Origin: Candidatus Poribacteria bacterium
GTDB taxonomy: Bacteria; Poribacteria; WGA-4E; WGA-3G
NCBI GenBank assembly: GCA_026710795.1
Contig: JAPOQK010000014.1
Coordinates: 1-63,543 of the forward strand
Reading direction: 5' to 3'
Length of the DNA: 63,543 nt
Part shown: positions 1 to 9,600 of the stretch, piece by piece
How the letters are laid out: the number at the start of each line of letters is the position of its first letter
Numbering within the stretch: the first letter of the stretch is position 1
Program-made: the position numbers and the translations under genes
Notes under the pieces: model-generated
What the model was told of the DNA's origin: nothing
The model's input: only the letters and a program-made list of their open reading frames with translations
The model's database searches: none

Positions 1-134
1 GTAACCTTTTTTTGCATAACGGTAACTTTTGGTAGAATTGGTCTAATGTTAGTTGCCGTCTGGATTTGTGGGTTGATTTTATCGGTTTTTTGTGGTTGAA
101 AAAAAATAATTTTGGTAACCATTTTTGGCTATTT

Positions 135-165
135 GTCGGAGGTCGCTTTGCTCGCTCCGACCTAC
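135..165 (+). repeat. 31-bp REP-like palindrome
   Basis: The unit begins GTCGGAGG and ends CTCCGACCTAC, so its ends pair as GTCGGAG/CTCCGAC around an inner GCTTTGCTCGC. The identical unit recurs at 252-282 and at 45536-45566. A shortened version (first 15 bases) lies at 215-229, and 'cagaatgtaagatgagat' precedes both that one and the next full copy. Confidence 0.75.
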
Positions 166-251
166 ACGGATTATCGCGACCAGGAGGTCGCTCCTACAGA
201 ATGTAAGATGAGATGTCGGAGGTCGCTTTTCAACAGAATGTAAGATGAGAT

Positions 252-282
252 GTCGGAGGTCGCTTTGCTCGCTCCGACCTAC
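252..282 (+). repeat. 31-bp REP-like palindrome
   Basis: Identical to the unit at 135-165. It is followed by 'gaatacggttatgttgg', the same sequence that follows the copy at 45536-45566, which shows that the two larger repeat copies carry it at the same site. Confidence 0.75.
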
Positions 283-449
283 GAATACGGTTATGTTGGG
301 TTTGTTGTTTTGTTTTTTCATAGTGGTAGTATTATAACATGGGATTTGGTGGGTTGGAAGGGGAAGGTGGGGGTCGGAACAATATGTTTCATGTATGTTT
401 CATGTATGTTTCAGTTTTTTGGTTTTTTGGGACGGATTTTTGCGGATTT

Positions 450-603
450 TTTTGTCTGAATCACAGAAGGCACAGAGGACGCTGAAGACACAGAAAGGAA
501 CAATAATCGTTTTCAAGGTTGTTTTGGAAGTATTAGCATTTGTGTAGGATAGAGTAATTCTGTGCATTCTGTGTTCTCTGTGCTTTCTGTGATTCAGACA
601 AAA
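450..603. repeat. Long inverted-repeat (MITE-like) element 1
   Basis: Ends are TTTGTCTGAATCACAGAA (451-468) and its perfect reverse complement (585-602). The stem continues imperfectly inward through 'gcacagagga'-type sequence. It codes for nothing. It shares the terminal TTTGTCTGAA with the element at 2183-2483, and the related repeat copy at 45.3-45.8 kb lacks it, which suggests an insertion. Whether it is mobile is inference. Confidence 0.6.
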
Positions 604-742
604 GGATAGACAAGAAATCCAGCATGAAAGAAAGATAAAATAGTTAATGCAAATACCTTTATATTCTTCATTATCCCATTTTACTTGACATTATCGAGGT
701 TAAATGACAAATTAAGGTTCAAAACAAATTTGGAGAAGATTA

Positions 743-1372
743 ATGGGATTTTCTGTTTACGATTATCGTAAAGATGTGCGTAATGTGTTGGTAACACCGC
801 AGATTCGATCGCGGTTTTTAAGGATGGAACCCGGTCAGAGTGCTCAACTTCATAGCCATGATCTTGGTCATGAGATTTTTCTCATTCTGGAAGGACGCGT
901 TGAATTTGAGATTGATGGTGAGGTAGAGGAATTAGGACCAGGTCAGATGTGTGTGGCTTTGGCAGACCAACCCCACAAAGTGCGTGTACTCGGCAATGAA
1001 CCGATGACGATGTATCTGTCGGTTACTCCACATATCCATCCGACACATACACCACGAACAGCGGATGGTGAGAGGTTGCCTCATAATTTTGCACCTACGA
1101 GTGCTTATGATGTGGAACCGGATATCGATGTGTCTGTATCGGAACTTGTTACTCGTCAGATAGAGATGGCGCAACGACTTTCGGAACTAACACAGAAATG
1201 TGCTGCTGTTCAAGAGGAGATGGGAGATCAACTCAAAACTGCCGTTGCCGATAGTAATGAGGAGGGTGCTATTGCAGCCCGACAAGCGATGTGGGATGCT
1301 ATTTATCCGGTCTATAAAGCGATTTCAGATTTAGGTGATGTGTGGAATGAACTTGCTCCTCGAGTTAATTAA
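743..1372 (+). CDS. Cupin-domain protein with C-terminal helical tail
   Basis: A 209-residue cytoplasmic protein with one cupin barrel in its first half. Metal-ligand positions are visible as HSHDLGHE (His37, His39, His43/Glu44) and a later His78 in DQPHKV, the usual cupin spacing; GRVEFEIDGE and LGPGQM are the typical glycine turns. Residues about 130-209 are predicted helical and charged, so this is a cupin plus tail rather than a bicupin enzyme. The start has a good GGAGAAG site 6 bases upstream. Substrate is not deducible: cupins of this size include sugar isomerases, dioxygenases and binding proteins. It stands alone, with the next gene converging on it. Confidence 0.75.
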   Translation: MGFSVYDYRKDVRNVLVTPQIRSRFLRMEPGQSAQLHSHDLGHEIFLILEGRVEFEIDGEVEELGPGQMCVALADQPHKVRVLGNEPMTMYLSVTPHIHPTHTPRTADGERLPHNFAPTSAYDVEPDIDVSVSELVTRQIEMAQRLSELTQKCAAVQEEMGDQLKTAVADSNEEGAIAARQAMWDAIYPVYKAISDLGDVWNELAPRVN

Positions 1373-1382
1373 TGTATCAACA

Positions 1383-2000
1383 TTACTTATCTTGTGGTAC
1401 TACTGTCCTCACTGTAATTCTTTTATTTCCACTCATATTCGATGTTTTTAACATTTGTAACATAGGCTTGAGTCTTGGATCATCGTTCTTTTTCATTTCT
1501 GCGATTACTTTTTGCAAATCCTCTTCTGAACTAATCTGTATGGTATCAAAATTACCCAGTTTGTCACCAAAAGGTTGTAGTGAATTAGGTAAATTTTTGG
1601 GATCAAACGATGACACATTACTTAGTTGACTGGAATCCTTTTGCAGATGTTGCTGTTTGAATGATTCTATATCGGAAACATTCTTTTTTGTGGCAACTGT
1701 ATCTGTAGGTATATGTTCAGACAATTTGTCAGAAGTGTCATACTGTATTGAGGTATCATCAACAGAGGATTGTGGGTTATCCTTTTTCTGTTCCGCTTTC
1801 TGTTTCTGCTGTTGCGCAAGTGTTTTTATATTTTCCTTCACGATTGCTTCTTCCGCTTCAGTGAGTTCTCTATATACCTTTATAGGTGTTTGTATATTGT
1901 TGTGCTGATATTGTGCATAGATAGATAATCCAACAATGGCTAAGATAACACCTATTAGAGATACAGCAATATATGGGTTGACGAATTTTTTGATTACCAA
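1383..2000 (-). CDS. Membrane-anchored protein of unknown function
   Basis: A 205-residue protein I do not recognise. One hydrophobic helix at residues about 9-30 follows a short basic N-terminus (VIKKF), so it is probably anchored in the inner membrane with the rest outside. After residue 50 it is hydrophilic, rich in Gln, Lys, Ser and Asp and partly low complexity; residues 120-190 look more ordered, with repeated helical Asp/Lys-rich segments. The start is TTG, chosen because AAGGAG lies 7 bases upstream and no ATG is near. It converges on the cupin gene with only 10 bases between stop codons. No conserved motif supports a function. Confidence 0.6.
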   Translation of the reverse strand: MVIKKFVNPYIAVSLIGVILAIVGLSIYAQYQHNNIQTPIKVYRELTEAEEAIVKENIKTLAQQQKQKAEQKKDNPQSSVDDTSIQYDTSDKLSEHIPTDTVATKKNVSDIESFKQQHLQKDSSQLSNVSSFDPKNLPNSLQPFGDKLGNFDTIQISSEEDLQKVIAEMKKNDDPRLKPMLQMLKTSNMSGNKRITVRTVVPQDK

Positions 2001-2182
2001 TGTAATTCTCCTTTGTTACTGTGAATGCGTATCCAACAGAATATTCTTTTCATTTTATCTATGATGACTCAATTATACAATATACACATGTTTATTTCAA
2101 TTACTTGTTTGTTAGGAGCAGGATTATTTAGTTTTAGGTTTTTCGCACAGGATTTGTTACATCTGTGAATAATGGTATTTGT

Positions 2183-2483
2183 TTTTTGTCTGAACCAGGA
2201 TTTTCAGGATTACAAGATTTTCAGGATTTTTATGTTATGATTCTAATCTGAATAATAAGGATATATGTCTGTTGAATTTATCAGGAAAGTCAATCATAAT
2301 CAATCTCAATCGTATATGACGATAGATTTCTCTTATCCTGCTAATCCTATAATCCCGGGGAATGCCAAAAGGCATTCATACCCGACGAATACCATACGCG
2401 TATTCGGCGTTGATTTGGGGGAACGCCAACAGGCGTTCATACCGTTGATTTCTTGATTTGGTAAATCCTGGTTCAGACAAAAA
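2183..2483. repeat. Long inverted-repeat (MITE-like) element 2
   Basis: A 301-bp unit bounded by a perfect 21-bp inverted repeat (2183-2203 and 2463-2483) whose core is TTTGTCTGAACCAGGATTT. The interior holds 'ttttcaggattacaagattt' direct repeats and three short palindromes around GAATGCC/GGCATTC, GAATAC/GTATTC and GAACGCC/GGCGTTC. A 63-codon open frame inside it is an accident of the repeat. Repeat copy B starts 22 bases further on. Confidence 0.65.
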
Positions 2484-2505
2484 CTGGTCACTAAAATCTA
2501 AGAAT

Positions 2506-2830
2506 CTGAAAACTACATAAAACATATTGGATATATATTGTTCCAAAATCTACAACCCCTTCCCACCCTCAACAACACGTGATATAATACTATCACTATG
2601 AAAACGCGATCACATACATATCCAACGTTACTAAAAAAGAAAACAAAATACACATACTAAAACAGACGACAATCAAGCAGAAACAAAAGATACCGTTTTT
2701 GAAGTTTTTTTTACAGAAAAAACGGATGAAAACAACCCATAAACCCAGACAGGAACTAAAACCAGACCACAACACCAAAAAGATACCGTAATGTAAAAAA
2801 AAGACACCGTACGGTATCTTTATTAAGAAG
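2506..2830 (-). repeat. Dispersed repeat family, copy B
   Basis: On the minus strand this closely matches 45340-45712, including 'cctgtctgggtttatggg', 'catagtgatagtattat' and 'ttggaacaatatatatccaa'. It lacks the 31-bp REP palindrome that copies A and C carry. Its flanking motifs read GATACCGT/ACGGTATC where A and C read GTTACCGT/ACGGTAAC. No credible coding frame. Confidence 0.7.
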
Positions 2831-3144
2831 GAAAAATAGAATAAAAAAATAAGATATGGTAGAGATTAGAAAAAATGCTACATTGCTACAGTTAATGATC
2901 CTGATGCCAGCACTATTTATGTGTCTCTCTTACATTCTGTAGGAGTGGTAAAATTCCATGTATGAGGATCAGATATTTTACGTATATCTAAACAATAGTA
3001 TTCACAATTCCGTTAGTGTTAAGCGGACGAATCCTATGAATCATTGTTCAGAGAAATATCAAGAACACTACCTATTTTGCTTAGTTTTTTATTTGCTTAA
3101 ATTCTGTTATATGTTGTATAATTAAAGCAGTGTTTATCACATCT

Positions 3145-3450
3145 TTGGTGTCAAAACCCCGTTGCTTTAGCACGGGATGTAGGCACTGCTAATGTATTGT
3201 GTCAAGAAACACCTTGACTTTGTGCGAAAAATATGGGACAATACAAACAAGTTGTACAGATGCTTGCATCGCCTTTTACAACATCTACGGTAGGACACAC
3301 CGAAAGTCACACTTGTGGAGTCCAAGTAAGACCTCACACCGAGGCACGAGAGATGGAAGCAGGAAAAGCCGTTTGGAAACAATTGTTGTTTCTAATATAA
3401 GAATTAAGAATCCCAATGCTTTAGCAGGGGAGTATGTGAAACTATATTAA
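3145..3450 (+). pseudogene. IS200/IS605-type TnpB relic with right-end hairpin
   Basis: The stretch ends in 'tcccaatgctttagcagggg', which resembles the sub-terminal hairpin at the right end of IS200/IS605-family elements, and begins with a similar hairpin (cccgttgctttagcacggg, about 3160-3178). Between them, shifted frames give STVGHTESHTCGV followed by a Glu/Arg-rich tail, which looks like the extreme C-terminus of a TnpB-family protein; a second frame gives YNIYGRTHRKSH across the same place. There is no start and there are frame changes, so it is dead. Family assignment is from remembered TnpB C-termini. Confidence 0.45.
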
Positions 3451-3482
3451 CAGAAATTGTTTTAATCTGAATCTAATTTGAC

Positions 3483-3509
3483 TTGACAACGTTTTTATGA
3501 TAGTATAAA
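3483..3509 (+). promoter_or_regulatory. Possible promoter of the cohesin protein gene
   Basis: TTGACA (3483-3488) and TATAAA (3504-3509) are 15 bases apart, shorter than optimal. It would give an untranslated leader of about 180 bases before the next gene, containing small hairpins (GTTTCtaatGAAAC; ACCgaaaGGT with a GNRA-type loop near 3642). No known riboswitch class was recognised. Confidence 0.35.
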
Positions 3510-3699
3510 CTTATCTATAAAATATGATAGTTACGTTTGAGCGTTCGCTTTGTGTATATAGTTAGTGGTGGCGCGCTGATGCGAATTGTCCCCTTAAGGT
3601 TTCTAATGAAACTGTTCCTCAAACGAGAAATTCGACCTGTACCGAAAGGTAGAGAAAACGTCACAATTTAAATAAATTTGTTTTTTGAAGGAGTGTTAT

Positions 3700-6477
3700 A
3701 TGAATAATCAGCTTTTTAAAAGGAAGTTTCTTTTTTCCTTGATGGCTGTTGTTATGTGTTTGGGATTTGTAGCGATGAGTTACGGTGCAGCCACCGTATC
3801 TGTTGATCCCGCAACGGTAGATTCCCCTGCGGTTGGTGAGCAATTCACGGTCAATATTAACATTGCTGGAGGTGCTGGTGTAGCAGGGTTCCAAGCAACT
3901 GTTAACTATGATAGTACTGCACTAAGTTATGTATCCGCTGCAAAAGGTGATTATATTCCTGGTGATCCTGCTGCTGGAACATTTTTCCCGATATTGCGCC
4001 CAGGAGATTCCCTCGTTGTTATTGGTGGAACGTCTATTGGTGCAGGAACGGGAGAAGGTGATGGCACGCTTGCTTCGGTTACTTTTCAAGTCGTTGAGGT
4101 AAAAGCATCCTCTATTAGTCTGTCTGACGTTACTGTTTCTGATGCTGATGCAAATGAATTGGAAGTCACATCTGCAAATGGGGCAATTACTGTCCCTGCA
4201 CCCGACCCGGAACCGACACCTGATCCGGAACCGACACCTGATCCGGAACCCGTTGTTCCAGAACCACAAGTGTTCAAGATTACTCTGACCAACCTCACCG
4301 AAGGTCAACCGGGAATGGGTGGACAAATATTCTCACCCCCAATCTTCGCTACACACACCGCTGGTGTCAAGATATATGAAGTTGGAAAACCTGCTAATGC
4401 AGCTCTTGTCGCACTTGCTGAAGGTGGAGATGTTTCAGGACTCGCAGCACTCGCAGCCGCTGCAGGCGCAAACAGTGTTGTCGGAGAAGGTATGGTATTC
4501 CCTGGTGCTTCAGTCACGATTATGATAACAGCAGATTCGATGAATTCTGCGCTTTCTCTTGCTACAATGTTAGTCTCAACAAATGACGCATTTATTGGAA
4601 CTACAGACTTAGCTCTCTTTGATGAAGCTGGTATGCCAATTTCAACAACATTAGAGTTAAGGTCTTACGATGCTGGAAGTGAAGAGAATACCGAACTTGG
4701 TACAGACATTCCTGGTCCGGTTGGTTTATCTGCGGATGAAGACCCGATGGGTAGCAATGCACGTGTTCCCACAGAAGGTGGCGTAATTGCATCACACCCC
4801 GGTATAATGGGTGTTGGTGATGTTGGGGAATCATTTGCGTGGACAGAACCGACAGCAATGCTATCGGTTGAACCTTATGTTCCAGAACCCGAACCGGTGC
4901 CAGAACCACAAGTGTTCAGTATTACCCTGACCAACCTCACCGAAGGTGAACCGGGAATGGGTGGACAAATATTCTCACCCCCAATTTTCGCTACACACGT
5001 CGGTGGCGTTAAAATCTATGAAGTTGGAAAACCCGCTAATGAAGCACTTGTCGCACTTGCTGAAGGTGGAGATGTTTCAGGACTCGCAGCACTCGCAGCC
5101 GCTGCAGGTGCAAACAGTGTTGTCGGCGATGGCATGGTACACCCTGGCGCGTCAGTCACGGTGATGTTAACAGCAGATTCAATGAACTCTGCACTTTCTC
5201 TTGCTACAATGTTAGTCTCAACCAATGATGCATTTATCGGAGTTGCTGACTTAGCACTCTTTGACGATGCAGCTATGCCTATATCAACAACGTTACATCT
5301 GCGATCTTACGACGCAGGAAGTGAACAGAATACCGAGCGTGGCACTGATATTCCTGGTCCAGTTGGTTTATCTGCGGATGAAGATCCGATGGGTAGCAAT
5401 GCACGCGTTCCCACAGAAGGTGGCGTAATCACATCACACCCCGGTATTATGGGTGTTGGCGATGTCCTTCCATCTTTCGCGTGGACAGAACCGACAGCAA
5501 TGCTGACCATTGAACCTTATGTCCCCGAACCGGATCCAGAACCAGCTATACCGACCTACGATGTCAAGCTTGCTTCTGGATTGAACATGATCTCTGTTCC
5601 ACTTATGCCAGCAGAACCTTACACGGCAAAATCCCTTGCTGAAATGTTAGGTTCTACGGTTGTCGTCAAGTTAGACGGATATTCACAAAGTTTTGTGGGT
5701 TATGTTGTTGCTGAAGATGATGACGGTTTCGCAATTGAGGGTGGCAAAGGTTATATCGTTAATACACCTGAAGGTAAAACTGTTACGTTCTCTGGTAATG
5801 CTTGGTCTAACGAACCAGCAGAAATGGATTCGGAAGAAGCGGCAGCTGCACCTAAGATAAACACCGCTCAAGATGCTTGGGCATTTGTCCTCACAAGTAA
5901 CTTGCAAGATCAAGTAAGCGGTGCAACTTATACCATGGTTGCCAAAAACCTACGTACTGGTGTTGTTACAACCGAGAAAGTTACGAATGACAATGGACGC
6001 GTTACTGCTGTATGGGCAGACTTAAATCGTAAGAGTGTCGTTGAAGCAGGTGATAAGGTCGAGATTTCACTTGTTGACGAAAATGGTACTGTCGTGTCCG
6101 GTCCGTTCGAACGCACTGTCCAAACATCAGATATTAACAACGCGTTCCTGAGTGTGCAAATGCGTGTTGGTGATGTGCGACCAAAAGATACTGTTCTTGG
6201 TCAGAACTTCCCCAACCCGTTCAACCCAGAAACTTGGATACCTTATCAACTCAATCGTGATTCTATTGTAACGATAGAGATATATGGTGCGTCAGGTAGC
6301 TTGGTTAGAACTTTGGATTTAGGTCACAAGTCTGTTGGTGCATATATGACCTCATCCAACGCAGCGTATTGGGATGGTAAAAACAATGCGGGTGAATCTG
6401 TTGCAAGTGGTATCTATTTCTATACACTTAAAACAGATGATTTTTCAACTACCCGTAAGATGGTAATCCTGAAGTAA
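3700..6477 (+). CDS. Secreted cohesin/spondin-repeat protein with type IX-like sorting tail
   Basis: A 925-residue exported protein. Residues 1-31 are a signal peptide (basic start, hydrophobic core, ending SYGA). About 32-165 match a cohesin domain (VDPATVDSPAVGEQFTVNI, FQATVNYD, GTLASVTFQV). A Pro-Glu-Asp linker leads to two near-identical ~200-residue units, about 189-390 and 404-605, that look like bacterial spondin domains (TNLTEGQPG, FSPPIFATH, LAEGGD). A beta domain with GLNMISVPL follows, then a C-terminal ~90-residue tail starting NFPNPFNPETWIPYQL and ending GIYFYTLKT..MVILK, like type IX (Por) sorting domains. The start is ATG preceded by GAAGGAG; an in-frame TTG 15 bases earlier lies on that site. 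Role is probably in surface adhesion or scaffolding. Confidence 0.85.
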   Translation: MNNQLFKRKFLFSLMAVVMCLGFVAMSYGAATVSVDPATVDSPAVGEQFTVNINIAGGAGVAGFQATVNYDSTALSYVSAAKGDYIPGDPAAGTFFPILRPGDSLVVIGGTSIGAGTGEGDGTLASVTFQVVEVKASSISLSDVTVSDADANELEVTSANGAITVPAPDPEPTPDPEPTPDPEPVVPEPQVFKITLTNLTEGQPGMGGQIFSPPIFATHTAGVKIYEVGKPANAALVALAEGGDVSGLAALAAAAGANSVVGEGMVFPGASVTIMITADSMNSALSLATMLVSTNDAFIGTTDLALFDEAGMPISTTLELRSYDAGSEENTELGTDIPGPVGLSADEDPMGSNARVPTEGGVIASHPGIMGVGDVGESFAWTEPTAMLSVEPYVPEPEPVPEPQVFSITLTNLTEGEPGMGGQIFSPPIFATHVGGVKIYEVGKPANEALVALAEGGDVSGLAALAAAAGANSVVGDGMVHPGASVTVMLTADSMNSALSLATMLVSTNDAFIGVADLALFDDAAMPISTTLHLRSYDAGSEQNTERGTDIPGPVGLSADEDPMGSNARVPTEGGVITSHPGIMGVGDVLPSFAWTEPTAMLTIEPYVPEPDPEPAIPTYDVKLASGLNMISVPLMPAEPYTAKSLAEMLGSTVVVKLDGYSQSFVGYVVAEDDDGFAIEGGKGYIVNTPEGKTVTFSGNAWSNEPAEMDSEEAAAAPKINTAQDAWAFVLTSNLQDQVSGATYTMVAKNLRTGVVTTEKVTNDNGRVTAVWADLNRKSVVEAGDKVEISLVDENGTVVSGPFERTVQTSDINNAFLSVQMRVGDVRPKDTVLGQNFPNPFNPETWIPYQLNRDSIVTIEIYGASGSLVRTLDLGHKSVGAYMTSSNAAYWDGKNNAGESVASGIYFYTLKTDDFSTTRKMVILK

Positions 6478-6504
6478 GTTACGTTAATTAAACGCAAACA
6501 CAGC

Positions 6505-6577
6505 AAAAAACGCCCCGACTGCCGGTTTTCCGACCCCAAATCCTTTTAGATTAGCGTCGGCGGTGGGGCGTTTTTTC
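6505..6577 (+). terminator. Terminator after the cohesin protein gene
   Basis: AAAAAACGCCCC pairs with GGGGCGTTTTTT around an internal second stem (GCCG/CGGC), followed by a T-run. It separates the two large secreted-protein genes, so the dockerin gene probably has its own promoter or depends on readthrough. Confidence 0.75.
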
Positions 6578-6600
6578 GCGTATATGCGGAGGAGAGACTA

Positions 6601-9600
6601 TTGATTAACTTAAAAAACATTGTTGCTATATGCGTAGTGCTTCTTTTTGTTGTCAGCAGCAGTAGTGTATTTGCATTTTCATTTGATCCCCCAGATGGAT
6701 TAACTGGAGCACCTAATGAAGGAACCTGTGTACAGTGTCACATTGGTAATACTCTGAACGAGTTGAATGATGCGTTGATGTTGACGGTGCCTCAGGTATA
6801 TACACCGGGTGAAATGTATGATATTGTTGTCAATTTATCTCGTACCGGACAAAGCAGATGGGGTTTTGAGATGACCGCATTAAACGACAATAGTATACGT
6901 GCCGGTACTTTTGCTATAGCGGATGGAAATACACAAGTATCAGAAGCAAACAGCAAACAATACATTCAACATACTGCTGCTGGTACAGCTGCAGGAAAAA
7001 GTGACAATAACCAGTGGACGTTTAAGTGGACCGCACCAAGTACCGACGTAGGGGAAATTACATTCTACGCTGCAGGGAATGCTGCTAACGGTGATAGTGG
7101 TTCTGGAAATGATTTTATCTATACCAATACAGCCACATCTGAAGCCGCAACTTATGGAGTTACTTTAGCAGGTGTAGGAACATTGAGCAAAACGGTTAGT
7201 ACAGGCACAAGGGCAAGTTATACGGTGCGTGTAACAAACACCGGTAATGATTCTGATACGATACGTTTGACGCCTTCAGGTGATGCTTCCGCCATATTAA
7301 GTCCATCTTTTGTATCACTTGCTGCGGGTGCTTCCAGAAACGTTACCTTGTCAGTTTCTGGTGTTTCTCTTATATCAGCTGGAGAATATAAGGTCAACGT
7401 TACTGCCACATCGCAAAAGGACAGTTCAAAAACAGATACAATCACTACGACTACGACAGTTCAGCCTGTTTACGGTGTTACCTTGGCAGGAGTAGGAAAC
7501 ATAACCTCCGAGACATCAGATGCGAGGAATGGAGTCAGTTATACACTCCGCGTAACAAATACAGGTAACACGAGCGATACGTTTAATTTAACAACATCAG
7601 GTGATACAACTGCTACACTAAGTCGGACAACGATACCACTTAGCGCGGGTGCATCATCGGTATTCTCAATAACCATTCCAGGTGATTCACTTACGAGAGC
7701 AGGAACATATAATGTTAATGTAACTGCGACTTCAGAAAATGATAGTTCAAAGACTGCTGCAATTACGACAAGGACAACTATTCTTCCTGTTTATGACATC
7801 ACGTTAGCAGGTGTTGGTGCTTTGACGACAGAAACTTCTGATGCGAGTGAAGGTATCACTTATACGCTCAATATTACGAACAACGGAAACACGGATGATG
7901 TTATTGATCTCACAACATTAGGGACTACCGCCACCTTAAGCCAAACTTCTGTTTCGCTTGCAGTAGGTGCTTCTACTGAAGTCATGTTGACTATTTCTGG
8001 TGATAACCTCGCTGCTGCTGGTAGCTACGAAGTCAAGGTTACTGCGACTTCGCAAGGGGATAACACCCAAACTGCTGAAGTTACAACTACCACAACTATT
8101 CTACCTGTTTATGGTATAACATTGGCAGGTGTTGGTGCTTTGACGACCGAAACTTCTGATGCGAGTGAAGGTGTTAGTTATACGCTTAATATTACGAACA
8201 ATGGAAACACGGATGACGTTATTGATCTCACGACATCAGGGACTACCGCTACCTTAAGCCAAACTTCTGTTTCGCTTGCAGTGGGTGCTTCTGCTGAGGT
8301 AATATTGTCTATTTCCGGTGATGTATTAGCAACTGCCGGTGATTATGAAGTCAAGATTTCTGCGACTTCGCAAGGGGATAACACAAAAACTGCTGAGGTT
8401 TCAACTACCACAACTATTCTTCCTGTTTATGACATCACGTTAGCAGGTGTTGGTGCGTTGACGACTGAAACTTCTGATGCGAGTGAAGGTGTCACTTATA
8501 CGCTCAATATTACGAACAACGGAAACACGGATGATGTTATTGACTTAGTGACATCAGGTACAGAGGTGACACTCAGTCAGACTGAAGTATCACTTGCTGC
8601 TGGTGTTTCCGCTGAAGTCATGTTGACTATTTCTGGTGATAACCTCGCTGCTGCTGGTAGCTACGAAGTCAAGGTTACCGCAACTTCGCAGGGAGATAAC
8701 ACAAAAACTGCTGAAGTTACAACTACCACGACTGTTATTCCTGTCTACGACGTGATGTTAGAAAGTGTAGGGGCACTCACTGGGACAACGATGGATATGG
8801 TGGAAGGTGTAACTTATACACTGACAGTGACCAATAACGGAAATACTGACGATACGATAGTTCTCGGTTCTTCAGCAGAGGTAGGAATAGGTGGTGCCGT
8901 TCTTGGTTCATTTAGTCTACCTGACTCCGAAGAACCTGCTACAAGCCAGTTGGAGATTATGCTTGCCGCAGGTGCATCAGCAAAAGTGATGTTTACTGCT
9001 GCGGGTGATCTTCTCACACAACCGGGTGAATATGAAATCGTTGTTACTGCCACTTCACAGGGAGATAGGACAAAAACTGCTTCACTTACGACAACAACTA
9101 CGATTACCGTTGTTCCACCGGAATACGGGGTTATGTTAGAAAGTGTAGGTGAACTTGAAGGCGCGACGTGGAATTTCCTCAAAGGTGTCACATATACTCT
9201 CACAGTAACAAACACCGGTGATACTGATGATACGATAATTCTCGGTTCTTCAGCAGAGGTAGGAATAGGTGGTGCCGTTCTCGGTTCATTTAGTCTACCT
9301 GATTCTGAAGTGCCTGCTACAAGTCAGTTGGAACTTATACTCTCCGCTGGAGAATCAGTGGAAGTCATGTTTACCGCTTCAGGTGATTTATTAACAGAAC
9401 GGGGTGAATACGAGATCACTGTGACTGCTACATCTCAAGGTGATAGCACAAAATCCGCTGAAGTTACGACCACAACAACGATTGAATCCGTGCCGTGGGA
9501 TCTCAATGACGATGGCATAATAAATATTTTAGATCTGGTTGCGGTTGCAAATCAGTTCGGTGAATCTGGCGATAACCTCTCTGGCGATGTAAATATGGAT

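Larger units (their letters stand above)
1..655 (+). repeat. Dispersed repeat family, copy A (with insertions)
   Basis: This gene-free stretch matches two other places in the window (2506-2830 on the opposite strand and about 45340-45775). Shared landmarks in order are AACGGTAAC motifs, a 'gggttg..ttatcggtttttt' block, a REP-like palindrome, 'ttcatagtg.tagtattata', 'tggaacaatat' and a distal 'ccagcatgaaag' block near 622. Copy A is cut by the window start and is interrupted by a long inverted-repeat element at 450-603. No open frame here looks coding. The part after about 655 holds only the upstream region and ribosome-binding site of the cupin gene. Confidence 0.7.

Noticed and set aside
2265..2456. 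63-codon frame in the inverted-repeat element
   Set aside because: Its codons are the palindromes of the element; no start site.
3510..3699. Cyclic di-GMP or other riboswitch before the cohesin protein gene
   Set aside because: Small hairpins exist but the conserved core of any class I know is absent.
4086..5510. Open frames antisense to the spondin-like protein (Gly/Ser- or Pro/Ala-rich)
   Set aside because: They mirror the repetitive codons of the real gene and have no ribosome-binding site.
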